Assembly: GCA_027081355.1 (NCBI GenBank)
Contig: JALWKP010000057.1
Location: forward strand, 1 to 60,674
Length of the DNA: 60,674 nt
From: Campylobacteraceae bacterium
GTDB taxonomy: Bacteria; Campylobacterota; Campylobacteria; Campylobacterales; Sulfurovaceae
Direction: 5' to 3'
Part shown: piece after piece, positions 1-8,200 of the stretch
Position numbering within the stretch: the first letter of the stretch is position 1
How the letters are laid out: every line of letters starts with the position of its first letter
The notes under the pieces: generated by a model
The model's input: the letters and a program-made list of their open reading frames with translations, nothing else
Databases searched by the model: none
What the model was told of the DNA's origin: nothing
Translations under genes and position numbers: made by a program

Positions 1-1115
1 TGCCCTAAAATATATCCATGTTCTCTACTTAAATCATCTTTAATTTTAACTGTTGCAACAGATACGTTAGAACGCTCGCCAAAAGATGTTATAGCCCAAG
101 CTTGATTTATAAGCTCTTTTTTTCTGGCACCAGCTCCAATTAATGCAATATAACTTAAATCTATGCTGCTTTTAGCACCAAGTTTAGCTACTGTATAACT
201 TAATGTTCTTCCATCTGCCGATATTTTAGCAGGTGCTTTTAATCCATTTATCTTTAAACTGCCTTTAACAAATTTTTCTCCAATTGGCAGCAAATCTTTT
301 ACATTTATATTATTTATATCTATTTTGCTTATATTTTCCACATTAATTGTATATTTAACATACTCGCCAATAGAAGCATAATTTTTGGAACTTGTTTTGG
401 TAGTTATAAGTCTTGAACTTACAGCAGCAACAACTGCATTTGCTTTTATTTTTTTTACAGTTTCATTATCACTATACAAAGCGGTTATTTTATCATTTGT
501 TCCAAGGGTTAAAATACCATCGTCTTGAGTTGTTTTTCCTGGTCTTCCTTGAATAAAACCTATAAATTTTCCGCTATTTTTACCAGACTCCCTTAAAATG
601 AGGTTCTCTTTATCACCGGTATTTGGATTAATTAATTCAATTTTTATGCTCTCTTGAGTGTCTTTATTTGTATTTTGGTCTAAATCGGTAACTTTTATAA
701 TAATTAAATCATTTTGCAAATATGTCTGAGTAGGCTGCATAGGCAAAGCAACAGGCGTATCAATAAAAGTTCCATTTGGCAATTTAGCTTTTTTCAGCAA
801 TATTGGCACATTGTTTTTGTTTATATAATATGTAGGCTCTAAAATTTCATTTGTATCTTTTTCTAAATTTGAAGCTATATCTTTTTTATTTTTATCTGGG
901 CTGTAAATATCATTTGGACTGTAACTGTAAAATTCAATTTTAGCAGGAGTTTTACTAATAACTGCTGTAACTTTATTCGTAGTTTGATTTTTATCAACTC
1001 CATCTATATTATAACTTACAAATGCTGTATTTTTAATATTTTGACCAATATATGCCCCATAAATAAAAAAAGAAAGAAGAACATACAATATTAAAATAAA
1101 TTTGATTTTACCCAC
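1..1115 (-). CDS. Secreted DUF11-like repeat protein, C-terminus outside window
   Basis: This reading frame enters from the left edge and starts at a GTG at 1113-1115, chosen because a strong AAGGAG ribosome site lies just upstream; there is no equally placed ATG. The first residues form a hydrophobic signal segment ending near GAYIGQ. The first ~80 residues resemble the N-terminal module of the two larger upstream neighbours (N-A-x-V-S-Y pattern followed by a Thr/Asn-rich stretch). Further in, the pattern GEYVKYTINVENISK...INVKDLLPIGEKFVKGSL is a DUF11-like, Ig-fold conserved-repeat domain common in bacterial surface proteins. It is the last gene of a four-gene minus-strand set and lies 40 bp after its neighbour. 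Role inferred: cell-surface or matrix protein. The true length is unknown. Confidence 0.75.
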   Translation of the reverse strand, partial: MGKIKFILILYVLLSFFIYGAYIGQNIKNTAFVSYNIDGVDKNQTTNKVTAVISKTPAKIEFYSYSPNDIYSPDKNKKDIASNLEKDTNEILEPTYYINKNNVPILLKKAKLPNGTFIDTPVALPMQPTQTYLQNDLIIIKVTDLDQNTNKDTQESIKIELINPNTGDKENLILRESGKNSGKFIGFIQGRPGKTTQDDGILTLGTNDKITALYSDNETVKKIKANAVVAAVSSRLITTKTSSKNYASIGEYVKYTINVENISKIDINNINVKDLLPIGEKFVKGSLKINGLKAPAKISADGRTLSYTVAKLGAKSSIDLSYIALIGAGARKKELINQAWAITSFGERSNVSVATVKIKDDLSREHGYILG

Positions 1116-1154
1116 AATTCTCCTTTCTTTTTACTTAATCGAGAAAAACCCGGT

Positions 1155-2243
1155 TTATTTAATTTCTGTCTCTATAGAGACACAGGTGTGTTTGCCTCCG
1201 TTTGCTACATTAATATGCTCAATAGTTACATCTTGACCATTTACAGTAGTATCATCTGAAATAGAAGAAGAAGGTTCTGCAGAACAGTTGCAAGAATCAA
1301 CATTTTCTTCTTTTTTAGCACTTGATTTTGTATTATCAGTTAGCAAATTAGAATCAATAGTATCAGTAATATTCAAATCGCTAACATTACCGGTTCCTGT
1401 ATTTTTGATATCAAACATATATCTAATAATCGCACCTGGAATTCTTTTGGGATTATTTGTGTCATTTACCGGGTCGCTAACAACACAAGATGTTTTAGTT
1501 ACACTCAAAACTGGTGTTACAATCTTGTAACCGCTTCGTGCAACCTCTTTGCCATCTTTAGGAGTATCACCTTTGCCGCTGCTGCTTGAACCTAAAGTAT
1601 CACCGCTTACGCCATCGGCTAAAACTACATCAACTTTATCTTGAGTATCGCTTGAACTCTCTTTTTCAGCAGTATTGCCGCTGCTGTCTGTTACTGCTGT
1701 TGCTGTTAATTCGACATTCATCACATCTGTGTCTTTACCGCCTTCAGCATCTGTTTTAATATCTGCTCTAACTTGACAAGTTGCATTAGTATCCTGTTTT
1801 ACCTGAATTGTAAATTCATTAGCCCATCCAGCAGTTTTTTTATTACCGTCTGCATCGGTATATTGACACTTAATTTCTAAATTCTTTACATCATCGTTAT
1901 CTTTATTGCTATTATAATCTGCTTCTTTTCCATTAGCTAAATTATCCACTGTAAATTTAAAATACTGATTTTCATTTCCTTCATTTTTAAATTCGTAATT
2001 AGTAATTCTATCCTGCTGTCCTGGCGTTACATCTACTTGATTAGAGTCGTTGGTTACCAAAACCATATCTATTTTTTTATCCACTTTAAAACTGTCCGTA
2101 TTAGATGTAACGTCTGGCTGAGCAACTCCGCCCGCACTATAACTTAAAGTTGCACTGTTTGTTATGTCAGTTCCTGCCTGTGTTCCTGATGCGAACAGAC
2201 TTACAGAAGCTGTTAATATAGATATAAATATTGCTTTTTTCAT
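1155..2243 (-). CDS. Secreted Ig-like/DUF11-related surface protein, 362 aa
   Basis: There is a clear Sec signal peptide (residues 1-23, ending ASGTQA). A module then begins with T-D-I-T-N-S-A-T-L-S-Y and SNTDSFKVDKKIDMVLV, matching the upstream paralogue at 2838 (SNTDSFVVDQIIDIKL). The middle is rich in Asp, Asn, Ser and Thr. The C-terminus has a DUF11-like pattern (YMFDIKNTGTGNVSDLNITDTID). There are several cysteines (KCQY, ATCQV, TSCVV, SCNC, HTCV), unusual for this kind of protein and possibly disulphide-bonded. It sits 10 bp after the 162-aa gene and is probably co-transcribed. The function is unknown; an exported surface or extracellular structural role is inferred. Confidence 0.75.
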   Translation of the reverse strand: MKKAIFISILTASVSLFASGTQAGTDITNSATLSYSAGGVAQPDVTSNTDSFKVDKKIDMVLVTNDSNQVDVTPGQQDRITNYEFKNEGNENQYFKFTVDNLANGKEADYNSNKDNDDVKNLEIKCQYTDADGNKKTAGWANEFTIQVKQDTNATCQVRADIKTDAEGGKDTDVMNVELTATAVTDSSGNTAEKESSSDTQDKVDVVLADGVSGDTLGSSSSGKGDTPKDGKEVARSGYKIVTPVLSVTKTSCVVSDPVNDTNNPKRIPGAIIRYMFDIKNTGTGNVSDLNITDTIDSNLLTDNTKSSAKKEENVDSCNCSAEPSSSISDDTTVNGQDVTIEHINVANGGKHTCVSIETEIK

Positions 2244-2252
2244 CTGCTATCC

Positions 2253-2741
2253 TTATTTAATTTTTACTTGATATTCAATATTCACTTTTGAATGTGCAGG
2301 AATTTTATTTATTGTAAATTCCAAAGCGTTATACTCTTTAACATTAGCTAAATGTTTTTTGCCTTTTTTATTTTTTATAAAAAGTTTATTAGAGGGTGCA
2401 AAAGTTTTACCTCCGTTAATTGAGTATAAAACAGTAAATTTCATATTAGATTTTTCACTATTTTTAATTAAAAATGTATTTTTATTAATTGGATTTCTTA
2501 TCTTTATATTATCTATTGTTTTATTAGTATTATTTGTAATAGTATCTATATATTTAACTGTATCTTTTGGCACTACTTTTGCAACTTTAACCCATTTTAC
2601 AGATTTTTTACCATTTTTATGGACAATAGTTTTTTTCTGCAAAGAATGCACAGTAATAGAAACAGGTGTAATCTCTTTGGCATAAACACCTAAAACAAAA
2701 AACAAACTTAAAACTGTTGCAACAGAAACTATTTTTCTCAT
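2253..2741 (-). CDS. Small secreted protein, DUF11-like single domain
   Basis: A 162-residue exported protein. The signal peptide covers about residues 1-21 (hydrophobic core LSLFFVLG, cleavage near VYA-KE). The mature part is lysine-rich and has the conserved-repeat pattern VKYIDTITNNTNKTIDNIKIRNPINKNTFL, followed by a SINGGKTF motif and a closing strand KVNIEYQVKIK. That corresponds to about one DUF11-type Ig-like fold. It lies between two larger paralogue-like secreted proteins in the same direction. It may be a minor subunit or partner of these; no enzymatic motif is visible. Confidence 0.7.
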   Translation of the reverse strand: MRKIVSVATVLSLFFVLGVYAKEITPVSITVHSLQKKTIVHKNGKKSVKWVKVAKVVPKDTVKYIDTITNNTNKTIDNIKIRNPINKNTFLIKNSEKSNMKFTVLYSINGGKTFAPSNKLFIKNKKGKKHLANVKEYNALEFTINKIPAHSKVNIEYQVKIK

Positions 2742-2837
2742 TTTTTTATTCTCCTTAACTTTAATAATTCATATAAAATATCTGCATTTAATGTGCCTTT
2801 ATATACAAATAAATTCACTTAAATAATTAAGCGCCAA

Positions 2838-3776
2838 TCACTTAACAACAGCATCAAAACTAACAACAGCTTTCTCATTATCTTTTAATTTCCCGATATG
2901 AGCAAAAACTGTTCCATCTTTTACATACCCTTCATCATTATCATTTTCATCACTTAACAGCCTGCCGTTTAATTTTAAAGAGCCGTTTAAATACTCAAGA
3001 GCAGCATCAAGTTTATCTTTTACATTTATGTTTTGTATGCTTTTATTTTTGGTATCACCTCCTAAAAATAGTTCGATAGAGTATCGGATAACCGTTCCTG
3101 TATGAACTTTACCGTCATTACTTATTATTGTTTGCTTCTTTTTAGAAATCAAATAATAATTTCTAATTTTATAAATTCCTGTATCTTTATCAGTGCTTTT
3201 CCTAATAACAATATCTATTTTATTTTTTCTATCGGTGCCTTTATTAATTGTTTTTTGAGATTTTGCTATTATAGAATCAAAAGATTCTTCATTCGCAGTA
3301 TAATTTCCATCAGGAATATCTGCAACAATAAATAGTGTTACACTTTTATCTGCTTCTAAATTTACGGCACTAACTTCAGAATCCGCAGCTGAATCAAATA
3401 CTCCATCACCATCGCTGTCTGCGTAAATTTTTGCATTTGCCGGCACAAAATTAGAACTGCTGTTGTGCTCATAACTTAAATTAATGCTATCTTCTCCATT
3501 TCCTTCGTTTACAAGCAAAAAGGTTAAAACCCTGTGCCTCTCTCCTGAAGAAACATTAACAGGTTTGGTATTTTGCCATTTAAGCTTAATATCAATAATT
3601 TGATCAACAACGAAACTGTCAGTATTAGAACTTTCAGAATAAGATATACCATTTAGTGTAAATTCTATTTTTGCACCATTTTGTATCTCTTTACCGGCAA
3701 TTACACCTTTTGCAAACAATGATAATGTCATATAAATTATAACAATTGCTAATTTTTTTATATCTATTATTTGCAT
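2838..3776 (-). CDS. Secreted surface protein with DUF11-like C-terminus
   Basis: The frame is open up to 3869, but I place the start at the ATG ending at 3776. The residues after it (MQIIDIKKLAIVIIYMTL) form a normal signal peptide, while the 31 residues before it look like non-coding AT-rich sequence. Neither start has a convincing ribosome site, so this is uncertain. The N-terminal module (I-Q-N-G-A-K-I-E-F then SNTDSFVVDQIIDIKL) is shared with the 362-aa neighbour. A segment like DSDGDGVFDSAADSEV resembles a calcium-binding Asp-rich loop, and the C-terminal half has the pattern GTVIRYSIELFLGG...INVKDKLDAALEYLNGSL. It is probably the first gene of the secreted-protein set. Confidence 0.7.
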   Translation of the reverse strand: MQIIDIKKLAIVIIYMTLSLFAKGVIAGKEIQNGAKIEFTLNGISYSESSNTDSFVVDQIIDIKLKWQNTKPVNVSSGERHRVLTFLLVNEGNGEDSINLSYEHNSSSNFVPANAKIYADSDGDGVFDSAADSEVSAVNLEADKSVTLFIVADIPDGNYTANEESFDSIIAKSQKTINKGTDRKNKIDIVIRKSTDKDTGIYKIRNYYLISKKKQTIISNDGKVHTGTVIRYSIELFLGGDTKNKSIQNINVKDKLDAALEYLNGSLKLNGRLLSDENDNDEGYVKDGTVFAHIGKLKDNEKAVVSFDAVVK

Positions 3777-3916
3777 ATTAATACTTGTTTTTGTGAAATA
3801 ATAACATAAACACATTATAAAAAAATTAATTTTATGTCTTTTTTTAACACAAAAGCAATAATATTCCATTGATACACAACGATATCATCGAATTAAAATA
3901 TCGATGAATTATAATA

Positions 3917-3953
3917 TAAAAGTGTAATCTTTATGTATTTAATTACACTTTTA
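3917..3953. promoter_or_regulatory. Perfect 12-bp inverted repeat, possible operator
   Basis: TAAAAGTGTAAT at 3917-3928 is exactly complementary to ATTACACTTTTA at 3942-3953, with a 13-base spacer. It lies between two divergent genes, so it cannot simply be a terminator of either. A similar motif, AAAGTGTGTAA/TTACACACTTT, occurs in the divergent control region at 30600-30691. It is a candidate regulator-binding site; the binding protein is unknown. Confidence 0.4.
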
Positions 3954-4065
3954 TTGTAAATTAAATTTAAATTTGTATAACCTATTTTCATATGCTTAAA
4001 ACAATAATTTATTTTAAACTTTTATACTAAATTCTATTTTTGCCAACTGCTAATAAAATCTTGGC

Positions 4066-4071
4066 TATAAT
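4066..4071 (+). promoter_or_regulatory. -10 box upstream of the NlpC/P60 gene
   Basis: A perfect TATAAT preceded by GGC lies 30 bases before the start codon. A TTGCCA at 4040-4045 is 20 bases upstream, somewhat far for a -35 box. A poorly conserved -35 would fit the housekeeping promoters described for Campylobacterota. Confidence 0.5.
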
Positions 4072-4101
4072 ACGCGCCAGATACCTAAAAAAGGGATTTT
4101 A

Positions 4102-5430
4102 ATGCGATATTTCCTTATTATATTTACACTGTTTATTTCTATTTTAGAAGCCAAATATACGATAAAACCTGGAGTTCGCCCTCATACTGCAATTGATAAA
4201 ATGCTGCATTTCCATAATATTGCCGATATGCGAAATATTCCTCAAAATACAAGTTATTATGCAAAACAGATTGAGCCAATTAGTTACAAACAGCAGTTAA
4301 AAGATGCAAAACACTATATTTATAGATTTTTTGCACCGTGGTATTACCATAGTATGAAAGCGGGCTATGGTGTTTTAACTTGGCAGATAAAATTAGCGCG
4401 AAGCCGCCGGCGAACAGTTTATGGATTTAACAGACGCCCTATTCCTAAAAAGACTCTTTTATATTGGGCAAAAAATTCCAATTTTAAAGCATTAAACAGT
4501 GTTAAGGGGCGTGCGATTTCTGTTAAACATACAAATTTGCACGCTTTCCCGACAACACGCGATATTTATTTAAATACACACAAAAATACAACATATTACC
4601 CATTTGATTATAATCAAAACAGTGAGCTTCATCCGGGTGTCCCGCTTTATCTTTCCCATTATTCTCTTGATAAAAAGTGGGCATTTGTGCGTGCCGGACA
4701 CGCTTTTGGCTGGGTTAAACTGCGCGATATTGCACTTGTAGATAGCAATTTCATAAACCGGTATAAAACAGGCAGTTATGCAATAAGCGTAAAGGATAAT
4801 TTGTATGTTAATAAAGATTCGCACTTTTACACTTTAATAAAACTAGGCAGCCTTTTTCCGCTAAAAGGCAACAGTGTGCTCTTTCCAATCCGGGGAAAAG
4901 ACGGAATGGCTAAAATTGTGGAAATAGCAAAGCCAAGCGATAAATTAATTGCAAAATTTCCAATTAAATTTAATGCCCAAAATGCCGCATATATTTCTCA
5001 GCAATTTAAAGATGAACCTTACGGCTGGGGCGGCAAAGCGTTTTGCAGAGATTGTTCGGCAACTACAAGAGATTTTTTTGCGCCGTTTGGCGTATATTTA
5101 GACAGAAATTCCGCTTCTCAATCAAGAGAAGGCAAAAGAGTAATTAGAATAAAAGGGATACCAAAAGCAGTAAAAAAAGCAATGATTATAAGATACGCCA
5201 AACCTTTCCGAACCCTGCTTTATGTGCCCGGACACATTACAATTTATTTGGGGCACTATAAAAATGAACCCGTAGTTATGCATACATATTGGGGAATCCG
5301 GCTTAATAATTGGAGCAAATACACCCTTTCGCGCACAATAATAACCACAACCGAACCGGGCAAAGAACACCCAAATATTAGAGAGAAAAGCAAGCTTATA
5401 AATACTTTGCAAAAAATTATAATTTATTAA
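4102..5430 (+). CDS. SH3 / NlpC-P60 family cell-wall peptidase
   Basis: A 442-residue exported protein with an N-terminal signal peptide (to about residue 17). The order is an N-terminal stabilising region (about 20-130), two SH3-like segments (about 130-290; for example ISVKHTNLHAFPT and WAFVRAGHAFGWVKLRDIAL), and a C-terminal NlpC/P60 domain. The presumed nucleophile is Cys318 in RDCSATTRDFF, and the general base is His378 in YVPGHITIYLG. This four-part order is the one known for bacterial gamma-D-glutamyl-diaminopimelate-type endopeptidases. The predicted job is cleavage of peptidoglycan stem peptides in the periplasm. A ribosome site (AAGGGAT) precedes the ATG, and the gene has its own TATAAT box. 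Confidence 0.85.
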   Translation: MRYFLIIFTLFISILEAKYTIKPGVRPHTAIDKMLHFHNIADMRNIPQNTSYYAKQIEPISYKQQLKDAKHYIYRFFAPWYYHSMKAGYGVLTWQIKLARSRRRTVYGFNRRPIPKKTLLYWAKNSNFKALNSVKGRAISVKHTNLHAFPTTRDIYLNTHKNTTYYPFDYNQNSELHPGVPLYLSHYSLDKKWAFVRAGHAFGWVKLRDIALVDSNFINRYKTGSYAISVKDNLYVNKDSHFYTLIKLGSLFPLKGNSVLFPIRGKDGMAKIVEIAKPSDKLIAKFPIKFNAQNAAYISQQFKDEPYGWGGKAFCRDCSATTRDFFAPFGVYLDRNSASQSREGKRVIRIKGIPKAVKKAMIIRYAKPFRTLLYVPGHITIYLGHYKNEPVVMHTYWGIRLNNWSKYTLSRTIITTTEPGKEHPNIREKSKLINTLQKIIIY

Positions 5431-5501
5431 AATATCCGCCAGGGGTTGCATTTTTTACTTAAAAATAATATAATATAATATTCCAATGCGCAAGGCAATT
5501 T

Positions 5502-6155
5502 ATGGGGCATACTTTAATTTCCAAGCTAAAACCTAATTACTTAGACAGAAGCGAATTAAAATATGATATTTTAATTATAAAAAGGCGAAAATGCTCTATA
5601 AATAAAAATTTTTCTCCTCCTTTTAGTTTTATTAAAAAAATTGTAAACAGCAGCTCGCTCTCTAGGGCAAGAAGAAAACTTTTAGAAAATTTAACTTGGA
5701 AAAACGGTTTGTCTGTTTTAATAGTAGCTATTGATAATGGTGACAATTTGCTTTATATACCCAAAAATATTGAACAATCAAGCTTAAGTATAACCGGAGT
5801 TGATGCCTCTTTTTCTAAATTAAAAAAGACTCAAAATTTATACGCCAACAGATTTAATTTATCTTTAATACAGTGCTGCGCGCAAGAGTTGCCTTTTTTA
5901 GATAATCAATTTGATATTGTCTTGCAGATGGGTAATTTTAATAAAATTAAAAATAAAATTAAAGCAGTAAAAGAGATGCTGCGGGTTGCAAAACCTAAAA
6001 CCAAATTGATAATTTCTGACAGATATATTGGCTACCGCACTCAAGAACAGATTGACGCAATAGAGCGCGAAATTTTAAAACACTCTTACAGCTGCGATAT
6101 TTCTTTTTTAGAAAATAATAAATTTTACGCCATCGAATTTATTAAAGATGAATAA
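5502..6155 (+). CDS. Class I SAM-dependent methyltransferase, small
   Basis: A 217-residue protein. The C-terminal two thirds show a degenerate Rossmann methyltransferase fold: SLSITGVDASFSKLKKTQNL corresponds to motif I-II (acidic residue in GVD), followed by LIQCCAQELPFLDNQFDIVLQM (motif III-IV) and AVKEMLRVAKPKTKLIISDR (motif V-VI). The glycine-rich motif I is weak (AIDNGDNLLYI), so SAM binding should be checked. The substrate is unknown. The gene lies 70 bp after the peptidase in the same direction and ends 12 bp from the convergent end of the polysaccharide cluster. Confidence 0.65.
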   Translation: MGHTLISKLKPNYLDRSELKYDILIIKRRKCSINKNFSPPFSFIKKIVNSSSLSRARRKLLENLTWKNGLSVLIVAIDNGDNLLYIPKNIEQSSLSITGVDASFSKLKKTQNLYANRFNLSLIQCCAQELPFLDNQFDIVLQMGNFNKIKNKIKAVKEMLRVAKPKTKLIISDRYIGYRTQEQIDAIEREILKHSYSCDISFLENNKFYAIEFIKDE

Positions 6156-6166
6156 AATTACATTTT

Positions 6167-8200
6167 TTATTGCCTATAAATGGCGGTAATTTTATGCCAA
6201 ACTTCTTTTGCTAAGGTATTTGGAATTTCAATATCATCAAAAGTGACAATTTCTCCTTTTGATACATTTTTTATAAATACTGCATTTGCTAAAAGCCCTA
6301 TTGGAACATGGTTTGGGTGATTTTTAATAAATACCGCTTTGCCTCTGACATCAAAGCTGCCTATTCCTTTTTTAATTTTATCACCGGCGTTAATATCGTG
6401 TTTCGCAATTGCTGCTACACTAATTTTAGGATTTGTGCCATTATTAAGTAAAATACCGTCCCCTCTTAATACTCTTTTTATAGTTTTTACAATTTCTAAG
6501 TGGCAAAGATGGTAAGGTTTTTCTATAATATAGTAAGGTCCATCACCCATTTTATAATATTTTAAAGCATCTGATTGTTCATTTTCGTGTTCTGCTACTA
6601 TAAAAACACCTGCGGGCAATTTAGAAGAGAGAACATAATCGCTAACAGGCATTCCCAGCTCTTTAGCCTTTTTAGCCAAAATTTCACCCGCTTCTTGCAT
6701 ACTGTCGCTTTTTATTTTTAAAAGCCCCTCTTTTGCAATTGTGGCTCCTAATCCGTTAGCTACAAACGCCTGCTCTATTTCAACTTTTGTTCCGTCTGTA
6801 AAAGAGGTTACCATCTCCAGCGACAAATTGGATTTTGCCCCCCAATACTCCATCTCTTCTCTTATGGGGTTTTCATTTAAAAAGCCTTTTATATTTACAT
6901 AGGCAAGCGGTTTAAACCCCATATCCAAAACCTCTTCTTTCAAAATAGCTTCAACTCCGGGTTGGTCGCCTTCGGCTTCGGTTAAAATACCCTTATTTAC
7001 AAAATATGACCCCGTTGTTATATGAAATTCTGAATTCATAGTAACCACCGGAATATTAGCTTTGAATATTTCACTAATACAATCGGTTGCATAAATTGCA
7101 TCGCCGCTGCACTCTACTATTAAGTCGCAACTTTTTATCAAATCATTCAAATTGTTGGTTAAAAGTTCCGGGCGGAAGAAATCACTTCTTTTAGAAATAT
7201 CGCTTCTTGTTAAAACATATTGCAATTTAAAATCGGAGCGTTTATCTAAAAGTTTAGCCAAACCGCTTGCTATAAACCCTGAACCTATAATACCGATGTT
7301 ATGAGTTTTTCCTCTTTTAGCTTCCATTTGCAAAAGGCATTTTTTTAAAGAGTCGTGCCAATGGGGTATTGCCAAGTTAAAATCTTTTTTTATTTTATTT
7401 TTATTTAAAACAGTGTAAAGCGGGCGTTTGGCTAAAGTTGAATGTTCCATTGTGCTTATTGGAGCCACATTGCAATCTATATTGCATATTTCAAAAATTG
7501 CTTTTGCAAAATCATACCAAGAGCAGCTGCCTTCATTGCTGTAATGGTAAATTTCTGCGCCATCACTCCCCTCGCCTCTATTTTTTGCAATTAATATTTT
7601 AAATATAGTTTCTGCCAAATCCCTTGCGTAAGTAGGCGTGCCTATCTGGTCGCTTACCACTTTGATAGTTTTATGTTTTTTGCTCAATTCAAGCATAATT
7701 TTTACAAAATTACTGCCCAAACTAGAATATATCCAAGAGGTTCTAATTATAATTGCATCTTTTGGGTTTATTTCTAAAATCTTTTTCTCTGCTTCGTCTT
7801 TTGATTTTCCGTAAACCCCTAGCGGATTTGTTGTATTTTCTTCTCTTAAAGGGGCATAACTTTGCCCGTCAAAAACATAATCAGTAGAAATGTGGATAAA
7901 TACAATTGAATATTTATTAGCAAGCTTTGCCAGCCCTTCTACTGCGTAAGTATTAATTTTATATGCATCTTTTGGATTTTCTTCGGCTTTATCTACATTT
8001 GTATATGCCGCACAGTTTATAATTGTATCTATTTTATTCTCTTTTATAAAAGCTTCAAGCGCATTAAAATCGGTAATATCCAGACTGTTTTTATCGGTAA
8101 AAAAGAGATTAAAATCTTTATAATCTTTGTTTTTGGCTACATATTTGATTTCTCTTCCTAACTGTCCGTTTGCACCTGTTACTAAAATATTTTTAACCAT
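6167..8200 (-). CDS. Fusion: RmlD (dTDP-4-dehydrorhamnose reductase) + DRL/SAF-domain oxidoreductase
   Basis: Residue numbers here count from the TTG codon at 8206. I place the actual start at the ATG ending at 8200, two codons later, preceded by AGAGG and overlapping the previous stop. Residues ~5-292 are a complete RmlD short-chain reductase: VTGANGQLG dinucleotide motif, STDYVFDG, catalytic Tyr132-x3-Lys136, and the late cSWYDFA element. It would reduce dTDP-4-keto-L-rhamnose to dTDP-L-rhamnose, completing rmlA-B-C in this cluster. After a short linker, a second Rossmann motif (IGIIGSGFIASG, about 304-315) opens a homoserine-dehydrogenase-like region. This resembles the DRL family (the Brucella DXR-like enzyme family), ending in a SAF domain (about 590-665). 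The second half's substrate is unknown. It is the last gene of the cluster. I know no standard fusion of this kind. Confidence 0.85.
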   Translation of the reverse strand: MVKNILVTGANGQLGREIKYVAKNKDYKDFNLFFTDKNSLDITDFNALEAFIKENKIDTIINCAAYTNVDKAEENPKDAYKINTYAVEGLAKLANKYSIVFIHISTDYVFDGQSYAPLREENTTNPLGVYGKSKDEAEKKILEINPKDAIIIRTSWIYSSLGSNFVKIMLELSKKHKTIKVVSDQIGTPTYARDLAETIFKILIAKNRGEGSDGAEIYHYSNEGSCSWYDFAKAIFEICNIDCNVAPISTMEHSTLAKRPLYTVLNKNKIKKDFNLAIPHWHDSLKKCLLQMEAKRGKTHNIGIIGSGFIASGLAKLLDKRSDFKLQYVLTRSDISKRSDFFRPELLTNNLNDLIKSCDLIVECSGDAIYATDCISEIFKANIPVVTMNSEFHITTGSYFVNKGILTEAEGDQPGVEAILKEEVLDMGFKPLAYVNIKGFLNENPIREEMEYWGAKSNLSLEMVTSFTDGTKVEIEQAFVANGLGATIAKEGLLKIKSDSMQEAGEILAKKAKELGMPVSDYVLSSKLPAGVFIVAEHENEQSDALKYYKMGDGPYYIIEKPYHLCHLEIVKTIKRVLRGDGILLNNGTNPKISVAAIAKHDINAGDKIKKGIGSFDVRGKAVFIKNHPNHVPIGLLANAVFIKNVSKGEIVTFDDIEIPNTLAKEVWHKITAIYRQ

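Larger units (their letters stand above)
3777..4101. other. Divergent AT-rich intergenic region with a long palindrome and a -10 box
   Basis: This is the space between the secreted-protein set (leftward) and the NlpC/P60 gene (rightward). It contains no convincing gene; weak extensions of the left gene are open until 3869 but look non-coding. It holds a perfect 12-bp inverted repeat (3917-3928 with 3942-3953) and a TATAAT box (4066-4071) for the rightward gene. Confidence 0.6.

Noticed and set aside
3777-3869. N-terminal extension of the leftmost cluster's first secreted protein
   Set aside because: The extra 31 residues precede a normal signal peptide and have no ribosome site, so a later start is more sensible.
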